Shown here in pieces: positions 6,840 through 14,123 of a stretch of DNA of 17,122 nucleotides. The translations under genes were made by a program, and so were the position numbers. Positions within the stretch are counted from its first letter, which is position 1, and each line of letters starts with the position of its first letter. The notes beneath the pieces are model-generated. The model made no database searches. It saw only the letters and a list, made by a program, of their open reading frames with translations, and was not told where the DNA came from. The DNA is from Polaromonas sp. YR568 (GTDB lineage: Bacteria > Pseudomonadota > Gammaproteobacteria > Burkholderiales > Burkholderiaceae): NCBI GenBank assembly GCA_945871335.1, contig CAMBWM010000016.1:1-17122 (forward strand), in the 5' to 3' direction.

Positions 6840-9245
6840 TTACTTCTTCAAACCCTGCAGCTTGGCAAAAGCCGAGGCCATGGCGTTGCCCTGCCCTGCT
6901 GGCTCGCTCTGCTGCCTGAAGCTTTGACTTGCATTTCGGTTAGTTACTCGTTCGCCGCGGGCGGCGCCTTCGAATTTGTTATCACGCGGCACGTCGCGGC
7001 GGGCGGGTGCGGCATCAAGCTTCATGGTCAGACCGATGCGCTTGCGTGCCACGTCCACCTCGGTCACACGAACCTTCACGATGTCGCCGGTCTTGACCAC
7101 CTCGCGCGCGTCAGAGACAAACTTGTTGGCCAGCTGGCTCACATGCACCAGGCCGTCCTGGTGAACGCCGATGTCGATGAAAGCACCAAACGCCGCCACG
7201 TTGCTGACTGTGCCTTCGAGCACCATGCCTTCTTTCAGGTCCTTGATGTCTTCGATGCCATCGTTGAAGCGCGCCACCTTGAAGTCCGGGCGCGGGTCAC
7301 GGCCCGGCTTTTCCAGCTCGGCCAGGATGTCCTTGACCGTGATGACGCCGAACTTTTCGTTGGCAAACAGCTCGGGGCGCAGCGTCTTGAGCATGTCGGC
7401 GCGGCCCATGAGTTCGGCCACCGGCTTGCCGGTGTGCAGCATGATCTGCTCGACCACCGGGTAGGTTTCGGGGTGTACGCCGGTGCGGTCCAGCGGGTTG
7501 CTGCTGGCGTTCAAACGCAAAAACCCTGCGCTTTGCTCGAAGGTTTTGGCGCCCAGGCCGGTCACTTTGAGCAAGTCGGCGCGGCTGCCGAAGGCGCCAT
7601 TGGCATCGCGCCAGCGCACGACTGATTTGGCCACCGTCTGGCTCAGGCCCGAGACGCGGGCCAGCAGCGGCACGCTGGCGGTATTCAAGTCCACGCCCAC
7701 GCTGTTGACGCAATCCTCGACCACGGTGTCCAGGCTTCGCGCCAACTCGCTCTGGTTCACGTCGTGCTGGTACTGGCCGACGCCGATGGACTTGGGGTCA
7801 ATCTTGACCAGCTCGGCCAATGGGTCTTGCAGGCGTCGCGCAATGCTGGCCGCGCCGCGCAGGCTGACGTCCACGTCGGGCATTTCCTGCGAGGCAAATT
7901 CGCTGGCGGAATACACCGAGGCACCCGCTTCGCTGACCACCACCTTGTCAATCGGCCAAGCGCTGCCTGTCGATTCCGCATGCTTGTTGATGAGCTTGAT
8001 GAGGTCGCCGGCCAGCTTGTCGGTTTCGCGGCTGGCGGTGCCGTTGCCGATGGCGATCAAGTTCACACCATGCTTTTCACTGAGTTTGGCCAGCGTGTGG
8101 AGTGAGCCGTCCCAGTCCTTGCGGGGCTCGTGCGGAAACACGGTGGCCGTCTCGACCAGCTTGCCCGTGGCATCGACCACGGCCACCTTGACGCCCGTGC
8201 GGATGCCCGGGTCCAGGCCCATCACCACGCGCGGGCCAGCCGGCGCGGCCAGCAACAAATCGCGCAGGTTGTCGGCAAACACCTTGATGGCGACCTTCTC
8301 GGCTTCTTCGCGCAGACGCGTGAACAGGTCGCGCTCAAGCGACAAGCTGAGCTTGACGCGCCAGGTCCAGGCCACGCATTTGCGCAGCAGGTCATCGCCA
8401 GCCCGCGCCTTGTGGCTCCAGCCAAGGTGAATCGCAATCTTGCCCTCGGCAAGGGACACCACCGGCCCTTTGACTGCAGTGGCAGCCACTTCAGGCGGCT
8501 CGGGCAAAACAAGCTTGGCGTCCAGAATCTCCAGCGCGCGGCCGCGAAACACCGCCAGCGCCCGGTGCGAAGGCACACGTCCGATCGGCTCGTCGTAGTC
8601 AAAGTAGTCGCGGAACTTGGCGTGGTCAGGGTTGTTTTCGTCCTTGCCGGCGACCAGCTTGGAGGTCAGCAGACCTTCGCTCCATAGCCAGGCGCGCAGC
8701 GACTGCACCAGCGGCGCATCTTCAGCCCAGCGCTCGCTCAAAATATCACGCACGCCATCGAGTACGGCTTGAACGGTGCTGAAGTCGTCACCGCTTTCGT
8801 TTTTCTCGGTCTTCACATAGGCCGCAGCGGCGTCAGCAGGCACCAGCGCAGGGTCGGCAAACAGCGCATCGGCCAGCGGCTCAATGCCGTTTTCACGCGC
8901 TATCTGGCCCTTGGTGCGACGCCGCGGCTTGTAGGGCAGGTACAGGTCTTCGAGGTCTTGCTTGGTGGCGGCTGCATCGATCGCAGCACGCAACTCGGGC
9001 GTGAGCTTGCCCTGCTCTTCAATGCTTTTAATCACCGTTTCGCGGCGGTCTTCAAGTTCGCGCAGGTAGCCCAGCCGGTATTCGAGTTCGCGCAGCTGTA
9101 TGTCGTCCAGTCCGCCGGTGACCTCTTTGCGATAACGGGCGATAAAGGGAACAGTAGCACCGCCGTCCAGCAACTCGACTGCGGTGCGCACTTGCTGCTC
9201 GTTGACTTTGATTTCTGCGGCGATTTGCCGGATGATTTTTTGCAT
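6840..9245 (-). CDS. tex: Tex family transcription accessory protein, S1 RNA-binding
   Basis: An 801-residue cytoplasmic nucleic-acid-binding protein related to eukaryotic Spt6. First described in Bordetella pertussis as affecting toxin expression, it binds RNA polymerase and nucleic acids. Domains in order: N-terminal helical Tex region (about 1-190), a linker to about 335, a YqgF/RNase H-like fold from VMGLDPGIRTGVK at about 341, helix-hairpin-helix motifs (about 520-580, including DLNTASVPLLARVSGL), and an S1 domain (about 672-745, EGTVSNVAAFGAFIDIGVHQDGLVHVSQ). A charged, Arg-rich disordered tail follows. I start at ATG 9245, giving MQKIIRQIAAEIKVNEQQV, the normal family N-terminus. A TTG at 9281 would add 12 residues not expected in the family. 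Neither start has a clear Shine-Dalgarno sequence. Confidence 0.94.
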   Translation of the reverse strand: MQKIIRQIAAEIKVNEQQVRTAVELLDGGATVPFIARYRKEVTGGLDDIQLRELEYRLGYLRELEDRRETVIKSIEEQGKLTPELRAAIDAAATKQDLEDLYLPYKPRRRTKGQIARENGIEPLADALFADPALVPADAAAAYVKTEKNESGDDFSTVQAVLDGVRDILSERWAEDAPLVQSLRAWLWSEGLLTSKLVAGKDENNPDHAKFRDYFDYDEPIGRVPSHRALAVFRGRALEILDAKLVLPEPPEVAATAVKGPVVSLAEGKIAIHLGWSHKARAGDDLLRKCVAWTWRVKLSLSLERDLFTRLREEAEKVAIKVFADNLRDLLLAAPAGPRVVMGLDPGIRTGVKVAVVDATGKLVETATVFPHEPRKDWDGSLHTLAKLSEKHGVNLIAIGNGTASRETDKLAGDLIKLINKHAESTGSAWPIDKVVVSEAGASVYSASEFASQEMPDVDVSLRGAASIARRLQDPLAELVKIDPKSIGVGQYQHDVNQSELARSLDTVVEDCVNSVGVDLNTASVPLLARVSGLSQTVAKSVVRWRDANGAFGSRADLLKVTGLGAKTFEQSAGFLRLNASSNPLDRTGVHPETYPVVEQIMLHTGKPVAELMGRADMLKTLRPELFANEKFGVITVKDILAELEKPGRDPRPDFKVARFNDGIEDIKDLKEGMVLEGTVSNVAAFGAFIDIGVHQDGLVHVSQLANKFVSDAREVVKTGDIVKVRVTEVDVARKRIGLTMKLDAAPARRDVPRDNKFEGAARGERVTNRNASQSFRQQSEPAGQGNAMASAFAKLQGLKK

Positions 9246-9342
9246 GGGGAGAAGATGAGCCGGAAGTCCGGACGCGGCCAACAGGGGCCGTTAGAGGGTT
9301 CGTGAAGAAGGCCGTGAATTGTCCCACAGCCCCCTGATCAAG

Positions 9343-10251
9343 CTAACCGTAAACCGCCCGCAAAGCCGCTCGCAGTTGCTCGCCAAGCGCCGGCTTGTCG
9401 GCAAAGGGGTCGCTCGGGTTGCGTGCTTGCAAAACGTCTTCAAGCCTTGTTTGTACCGCGCCAATGGCCTTGGGGTGGCTGTAGATGTAAAACTGATTAC
9501 GGGCAACAGCGTCAAACACCATGTGGGCAACTTCAGCAGCGCTGACCTTGCCCGACGCAACGGCCTTGCTGATCATCGCGTGCTGAACCTTCTGGCTACG
9601 CGTCGGTTTACCGTCCATGTCTGCAGGCCGGTTGCGAAAACTCTGGCTGATGCCGGTGTCTACAAAATACGGGCACAGCACCGAAGCACCAATCTGCCCG
9701 GTCACCAGACTGAGGTCCTGGAAAAGTGTTTCGCTGAGTGAGACCACGGCGTGTTTGCTGACGTTATAGACGCCCATGTTCGGCGGGCTGAGCAAGCCGG
9801 CCATGCTGGCGGTGTTGACGATGTGCCCCTGCCAGGCAGCGTCTTGCGCTGCGGCTTCGAGCATCATCGGCGTGAACAGGCGCACGCCATGGACCACGCC
9901 CATGACATTGACGCCCAGCACCCAATCCCAGTCCTGAAGGGTGTTTTCCCAAATAAGACCACCCGAGCCCACACCCGCATTGTTAAAGACCAGGTGCGGC
10001 GCTCCAAAACGTGCCTTGACGCTTTTGGCCATGGTCTCCATCTGCGCCGCGTCTGAAACATCCAGCTTGACTGCCATGATCTGAACACCGGTGGCCTTCA
10101 ACTCAGCACTGGCGGCGTCCAAGGTGTCCTGCTGCACGTCGATCAGTACCAGTTGCATACCCAGCGATGCGCCAATGCGGGCAAAAGCCAGACCGAATCC
10201 AGAACCGGCACCCGTGATGACCGCCGTCTTACCCTTGAAATCCGAAATCAT
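9343..10251 (-). CDS. SDR family oxidoreductase (second SDR of the cluster)
   Basis: A 302-residue short-chain dehydrogenase/reductase of classical type. The cofactor motif TGAGSGFG is at residues 13-20, NNAG at 90-93, the catalytic Ser149, and Tyr162-x3-Lys166 in YNVSK. Asp38 after the second strand favours NAD over NADP. The C-terminal extension of about 50 residues ends in DPFADKPALGEQLRAALRAVYG. The gene is leftward, 15 bp behind the CurA-like reductase gene. The stop codon of that gene overlaps a GAGG that could be its ribosome binding site, but GAGG is 13 bases from the ATG and a 12-bp palindrome lies between. Likely role: oxidation or reduction of a hydroxyl/keto group on an intermediate of the neighbouring acyl-CoA pathway; the substrate is unknown. 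Confidence 0.92.
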   Translation of the reverse strand: MISDFKGKTAVITGAGSGFGLAFARIGASLGMQLVLIDVQQDTLDAASAELKATGVQIMAVKLDVSDAAQMETMAKSVKARFGAPHLVFNNAGVGSGGLIWENTLQDWDWVLGVNVMGVVHGVRLFTPMMLEAAAQDAAWQGHIVNTASMAGLLSPPNMGVYNVSKHAVVSLSETLFQDLSLVTGQIGASVLCPYFVDTGISQSFRNRPADMDGKPTRSQKVQHAMISKAVASGKVSAAEVAHMVFDAVARNQFYIYSHPKAIGAVQTRLEDVLQARNPSDPFADKPALGEQLRAALRAVYG

Positions 10252-10263
10252 GCTGGCGCCAGC
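10252..10263. repeat. Perfect 12-bp palindrome before the SDR start codon
   Basis: GCTGGCGCCAGC is a perfect palindrome in the 15-bp gap between the CurA-like reductase stop and the SDR start. It sits between a distant GAGG and the ATG. In mRNA it could form a four-pair stem with a GCGC loop. It may be chance in GC-rich DNA. Confidence 0.3.
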
Positions 10264-10266
10264 GCC

Positions 10267-11283
10267 TCAGATGAGCTTGACCAGTTGCTTGCCGAAATTT
10301 TTGCCCTTGAGCAGCCCCAGAAAAGCCTCGGGTGCAGCGGCCAGGCCCTGGGCGACGCTCTCACGCGGACGCAGCTTACCGGTGCCCACCAAGGTGCCGA
10401 GCTCTTTAAGGGCATCGGGCCAGACTTCCATGTGCTCACTGACAATGAAGCCTTGCACCTTGAGCCGGCTCACCAGAATCAGCGTCGGGTAGCTCATGGG
10501 CATGGGCTTGCCGTCGTAGCCCGCGATCATGCCGCACAGCGCAATCCGGCCGAAGGCGTTCATGCGCAGCATGACGGCGTCCATCACCATGCCGCCAACG
10601 TTCTCAAAGTAACCGTCCACCCCCTTCGGGCAAGCCTGCGCAATGGCCTTGGACAGCGAGCCGGCGTCGGCAAAGAGCTTGTAGTCAATACAGGCGTCAA
10701 AGCCCAGCTCGGCGGTAGCGTACTGGCATTTGTCGGGGCCGCCTGCAATACCGACCACTCGGCAGTCGCGCGCCTTGGCCAGCGCCGCAAACGCGCTGCC
10801 GACCGCGCCGGTGGCCGCGCTCACCACCAGGGTCTGGCCGGCCTGAGGCTCGATGATCTTGACCAGCCCGTACCAGGCGGTCACACCCGGCATACCGACC
10901 GCGCCCAGGTAATGCGAGAGCGGCACGTGGGTGGTGTCCACTTTGCGCATGGCGGCGGGAGTTTCTGCATTGACCACGCTGTACTCTTGCCAGCCGCCCA
11001 TGCCCACGACTTTGTCGCCTGGGCTGAAACGGGGTGAGCGGCTCTCGACTACTTCGCCTGCCGTGCCGCCTTGCATCACCTCGCCTAGCGCCTGCGGTGC
11101 GGCATAGCTTTTACTATCGTTCATGCGACCGCGCATGTACGGGTCCAGGCTTAAGAAATGGTGGCGAACCAGCACTTGGCCTTCTTGCAAATCGGGCGTT
11201 GGACTGCTGACCAGTTTGAAGTTGCTGGCGCTGGCAGCGCCCTGGGGCCGGTTATCCAGAAGTATTTGTTGGTTAATGGGCAT
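10267..11283 (-). CDS. NADP-dependent oxidoreductase, CurA / leukotriene B4 dehydrogenase-like MDR
   Basis: A 338-residue zinc-independent medium-chain reductase of the group that includes E. coli CurA (NADPH-dependent curcumin reductase) and mammalian prostaglandin reductases. These enzymes reduce alpha,beta-unsaturated ketones or aldehydes with NADPH. Family blocks are LSLDPYMRGRM (44-54), MPGVTAWYGL (131-140), the nucleotide motif AATGAVGS (156-163) and GIAGGPDKC (178-186). The catalytic zinc ligands of alcohol dehydrogenases are absent, as expected. It lies 54 bp behind the PaaI thioesterase gene and 15 bp before the second SDR, all leftward. In this setting it may reduce a double bond in a pathway intermediate, which is an inference from position only. 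Confidence 0.92.
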   Translation of the reverse strand: MPINQQILLDNRPQGAASASNFKLVSSPTPDLQEGQVLVRHHFLSLDPYMRGRMNDSKSYAAPQALGEVMQGGTAGEVVESRSPRFSPGDKVVGMGGWQEYSVVNAETPAAMRKVDTTHVPLSHYLGAVGMPGVTAWYGLVKIIEPQAGQTLVVSAATGAVGSAFAALAKARDCRVVGIAGGPDKCQYATAELGFDACIDYKLFADAGSLSKAIAQACPKGVDGYFENVGGMVMDAVMLRMNAFGRIALCGMIAGYDGKPMPMSYPTLILVSRLKVQGFIVSEHMEVWPDALKELGTLVGTGKLRPRESVAQGLAAAPEAFLGLLKGKNFGKQLVKLI

Positions 11284-11337
11284 GAAAACTAGCTCGCTTT
11301 AAAAAAATAAACGCACAAGGCAAAAGGCTTGAGGCTG

Positions 11338-11763
11338 TTAATCGGTGGAAATGCTGGTCTTGTGGCTCTTGGACTCATCGCGTTTGACGTACTTGAAAGT
11401 GCCGGTGGCATGGGCGCAGGCCTGGTCCTGGCTGTCGTAGAGCGTGGCTTCCACAAAAGCCATAGAGCCGGTACGCTGTATCAAACGGCCACGCCCGGTC
11501 AGCAGGCTGCCGTCACCCGGGGCCGGACGCATAAAGCTGGTTTTCATCTCGATGGTGATCACGCCCATGCCCGGCGCCACACTGCGCGCGGCGGTGGCCA
11601 TGGTGACATCCATCAAGGTCATGACTGCGCCGCCGTGCGCCACACCAAACGAGTTTTGATGCTCAGGCCGCGGGGTGTAGGTGATCGCAGATTCACCGTT
11701 TTCAAAATGCGTGAGCTCAAAACCCAGCAAGGTCACAAAAGGAATTTCAACGCCAAAGTTCAT
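11338..11763 (-). CDS. PaaI family hotdog thioesterase
   Basis: A 141-residue acyl-CoA thioesterase of the PaaI/4HBT type, probably a tetramer hydrolysing surplus or dead-end acyl-CoAs to release CoA. The signature HQNSFGVAHGGAVMTLMD (35-52) contains the His43-Gly-Gly turn and Asp52 that mark the active site. The frame stays open upstream to 11883, but those extra 40 residues overlap the SDR gene, have no family resemblance and are Cys/Met-rich. ATG at 11763 gives the normal size and lies seven bases behind the SDR stop, with TTGAG about eight bases upstream. The tail is hydrophilic (KRDESKSHKTS). Tight spacing to the SDR gene indicates cotranscription. Confidence 0.92.
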   Translation of the reverse strand: MNFGVEIPFVTLLGFELTHFENGESAITYTPRPEHQNSFGVAHGGAVMTLMDVTMATAARSVAPGMGVITIEMKTSFMRPAPGDGSLLTGRGRLIQRTGSMAFVEATLYDSQDQACAHATGTFKYVKRDESKSHKTSISTD

Positions 11764-11770
11764 AAAAATC

Positions 11771-12562
11771 TCAACCGCCGGTGACCACAGACACGCCGCC
11801 ATCGACCGCCAGCCACTGGCCGGTGATGTGCTTACCGGCGTCAGACGCATACAGCACGCACAAGCCTTTGAGATCTTCATCATCGCCCAAACGCCCTAAG
11901 GGTGAATGACCGGCCAGCGTCTCTTCGCCCATGGCCTTGAGCGTGCCGGCCGTCATACGGCTCGGGAAAAAGCCCGGGCAGATCGCGTTGACTGTGATCT
12001 TGTACTTGCCCCATTCACATGCCAAAGCGCGCGTGAAATTGATCACAGCGCCCTTGGAGGTGTTGTAAGCCAGGGTGTTCATGCCGGCAGGGTTACCACC
12101 CAGCCCGGCAATCGACGCCAGGTTGATGATGCGGCCCGATTGGCGCGGGATCATGCTGTGCTTGGCGATGTGCTGGCTCAGGATGAAGTAACCCCGCACG
12201 TTGAGGTTCATGACCTTGTCCCAGGCATCCACCGGATGATCTTCCGCTGGTGCGCCCCAGGCGGCGCCGGCGTTGTTCAGCAAAACATCCACTTGGCCCA
12301 GCCGGCGAATAGACTCGTCGGCCAGTGCGCGTATGTCGTCCTCTTTAGAGCAGTCTGCGGCGATCCAGTCGCAGTCAATGCCGGCTGCGCGCAAAGTGGC
12401 TACCGATTCCTTCAGGTCTTCGGCCTTGCGCGATGACAACATGACGCGCGCGCCGGCTTCGCCTAGCGCTTGCGCCATTTGCAGGCCCAGGCCGCGCGAG
12501 CCTCCGGTTACCAGCGCGGTCTTGCCGCTGAGGTCAAACAACTTCATCACAGTGCGGGTCAT
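11771..12562 (-). CDS. SDR family oxidoreductase (first SDR of the cluster)
   Basis: A 263-residue classical short-chain dehydrogenase/reductase. TGGSRGLG (19-26) binds the nucleotide, and Ser44-Arg45 after the second strand suggests a preference for NADP(H). NNAG is at 96-99, and the catalytic residues are Ser150, Tyr166 and Lys170. The C-terminus GQWLAVDGGVSVVTGG is typical of the 3-oxoacyl-reductase and gluconate-5-dehydrogenase-like SDRs. ATG at 12562 is chosen over ATG at 12547 because a strong GAGGAG lies about six bases upstream. The gene is 31 bp behind the small membrane protein gene and seven bases before the PaaI thioesterase gene. It could act on a 3-hydroxy or 3-keto acyl intermediate; the true substrate is unknown. 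Confidence 0.93.
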   Translation of the reverse strand: MTRTVMKLFDLSGKTALVTGGSRGLGLQMAQALGEAGARVMLSSRKAEDLKESVATLRAAGIDCDWIAADCSKEDDIRALADESIRRLGQVDVLLNNAGAAWGAPAEDHPVDAWDKVMNLNVRGYFILSQHIAKHSMIPRQSGRIINLASIAGLGGNPAGMNTLAYNTSKGAVINFTRALACEWGKYKITVNAICPGFFPSRMTAGTLKAMGEETLAGHSPLGRLGDDEDLKGLCVLYASDAGKHITGQWLAVDGGVSVVTGG

Positions 12563-12593
12563 TCAAGTCTCCTCAATCTAAAGTTCTGCGGGC

Positions 12594-12794
12594 TCAGTCT
12601 GCTTTCATGCGCGCACGCACAAAGACCAGGGCAAAACCTAACAAGGCCACCACCAGCCCGGCAGCCACCATGCTCCAGCCCAGATCATCGTCGCTGCGCT
12701 GCACAGATAAGCCCAGCACCAGGGTGAGCAAGCCGCCGTAAACCAGCACCCATATGGCTGTGTGAAGTCGTTTGGAGGTCAGAAGAAATGCCAT
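12594..12794 (-). CDS. Small two-helix membrane protein, function unknown
   Basis: I do not recognise a named family. The 66-residue product has two clear hydrophobic segments, about residues 12-30 (TAIWVLVYGGLLTLVLGLS) and 39-59 (GWSMVAAGLVVALLGFALVFV). They are joined by a short acidic loop QRSDDD, and the ends are basic (TSKRLH and RARMKAD). By the positive-inside rule both ends would lie in the cytoplasm. A good ribosome binding site, GAGGA, lies nine bases before ATG 12794. It sits between thiolase (109 bp upstream) and SDR (31 bp downstream) on the same strand. The frame, ribosome binding site and membrane pattern support a real gene. Confidence 0.72.
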   Translation of the reverse strand: MAFLLTSKRLHTAIWVLVYGGLLTLVLGLSVQRSDDDLGWSMVAAGLVVALLGFALVFVRARMKAD

Positions 12795-12903
12795 TAGAAA
12801 GAGTCCTCAGGTAATCCGGCGCCGGTGCAGCCAAGGCGTGTAAAAGGCGGGCGTCAGAGATCCATCTTAGGCATTTCCAAATGGCAGCTACCAAGTAAGC
12901 CAC

Positions 12904-14079
12904 TCAAAGTACTTCGAAAACCCCTGCAGCCCCCATGCCACCGCCAATGCACATGGTCACGCACACGCGCTTGGCACCACGGCGTTTGCCTTCAATGAGG
13001 GCATGGCCTGTGAGGCGCTGACCGGTCACACCGTAAGGGTGGCCGACTGCGATGGCGCCGCCGTTGACGTTGAGCTTGTCCATCGGAATGCCCAACTTGT
13101 CGGCGCAATACAGAACTTGCACGGCAAAGGCTTCATTGAGTTCCCACAAGTCAATGTCGCTCACCTTGAGGCCCAGCTTGGCCAGCACCTTGGGAATAGC
13201 GAAGACCGGGCCTATGCCCATTTCGTCGGGCTCGCAACCGGCCACGGCAAAGCCTAAAAAGCGCCCCAAAGGCTTGAGGCCTTTGCGCTCGGCCACGGCT
13301 TCGTGCATCACCACCACAGCGCCGCCGCCATCTGAGAACTGGCTGGCGTTGCCCGCGGCAATCACGCCACCCGGTACGGCGGGCTTGATGCCGCTGATGC
13401 CTTCAGCGGTGGTACCTTCGCGAATGCCTTCGTCTTTGCTCACTGTGACTTTACGAGTGCTCATACCCATAACCGGGTCGGCAAAACCGGCAATGACGGT
13501 GATGGGCGCGATCTCGGCTTCAAACAGGCCGGCGGCTTGCGCGGCCGTGGCCTTTTGCTGACTGCCCGCGCCATAAGCGTCCATGCGCTCGCGCGTGATG
13601 CCATAGCGCTTGGCCACCTGCTCTGCGGTTTGCAGCATGTTCCAGTAGATCTCGGGCTTGTTCTTGGTCAGCCAACTGTCGGCCAGCATGTGGGTGTTCA
13701 TTTCCTGCTGCACGCAGGAGATGCTTTCAACGCCGCCAGCCACGTATATGTCAGACTCGCCGGAGATCACTCGCTGCGCCGCCAGCGCGATGGTTTGCAG
13801 GCCCGAGGAGCAAAAACGGTTGACAGTCATGCCAGAGACTGTCACCGGGCAGCCCGAGCGCAGCGCGATCTGGCGGGCAATGTTGGCGCCGGTGGCGCCT
13901 TCGGGTGTGGCGCAGCCCATGATGACGTCATCAACTTCACCAGGCTCAATGCCGGCGCGGGACATGGCGTGCTCAACGGCGTGGCCGCCCAGGGTTGCGC
14001 CGTGGGTCATGTTGAAGGAGCCCTTCCAGCTTTTAGCCAGAGGGGTGCGTGCGGTAGAAACAATCACAGCTGTGGTCAT
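12904..14079 (-). CDS. Acetyl-CoA C-acyltransferase (thiolase)
   Basis: A 391-residue thiolase. The degradative role is thiolytic cleavage of a 3-ketoacyl-CoA with CoA to acetyl-CoA and a shortened acyl-CoA. The nucleophilic Cys90 is in [10 protein letters not shown], His347 in [11 protein letters not shown], and the acid/base Cys377 in [14 protein letters not shown] is present before them. Length matches the normal 390-400 residues. The gene is 44 bp behind the hydratase/dehydrogenase gene on the same strand, the usual pairing of the two parts of a beta-oxidation complex, so it probably acts like FadA. A biosynthetic acetoacetyl-CoA thiolase (PhaA-like) is less likely in this context. ATG 14079 has AAGAGA about six bases upstream. 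Confidence 0.94.
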   Translation of the reverse strand: MTTAVIVSTARTPLAKSWKGSFNMTHGATLGGHAVEHAMSRAGIEPGEVDDVIMGCATPEGATGANIARQIALRSGCPVTVSGMTVNRFCSSGLQTIALAAQRVISGESDIYVAGGVESISCVQQEMNTHMLADSWLTKNKPEIYWNMLQTAEQVAKRYGITRERMDAYGAGSQQKATAAQAAGLFEAEIAPITVIAGFADPVMGMSTRKVTVSKDEGIREGTTAEGISGIKPAVPGGVIAAGNASQFSDGGGAVVVMHEAVAERKGLKPLGRFLGFAVAGCEPDEMGIGPVFAIPKVLAKLGLKVSDIDLWELNEAFAVQVLYCADKLGIPMDKLNVNGGAIAVGHPYGVTGQRLTGHALIEGKRRGAKRVCVTMCIGGGMGAAGVFEVL

Positions 14080-14123
14080 GGCGTTCTCTTGAATTCGTTG
14101 AAGACTGATGGGCTTTTAAGGGT

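Noticed and set aside
6750..8430. Two long + strand frames (291 and 315 codons) opposite tex
   Set aside because: Both are antisense to a full-length Tex protein with intact domains. They show no family motifs and have low-complexity Ser/Arg/Thr or His/Ala composition.
9246..9281. TTG start adding 12 residues to Tex
   Set aside because: MQKIIRQIAAEI from ATG 9245 is the normal family N-terminus, and the TTG has no ribosome binding site.
10153..11037. 294-codon + strand frame opposite the SDR and CurA-like reductase genes
   Set aside because: It spans the antisense of two unrelated genes and the gap between them, with no motif and a composition typical of shadow frames.
11764..11883. N-terminal extension of the PaaI thioesterase by 40 residues
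   Set aside because: It overlaps the 3' end of the SDR gene and adds sequence foreign to the family. ATG 11763 gives the normal size and tight operon spacing.
12685..12903. 72-codon leftward frame overlapping the small membrane protein in another frame
   Set aside because: It lacks a membrane pattern or family motif, overlaps half of the better-supported 66-residue gene, and lacks the GAGGA ribosome binding site of that gene.
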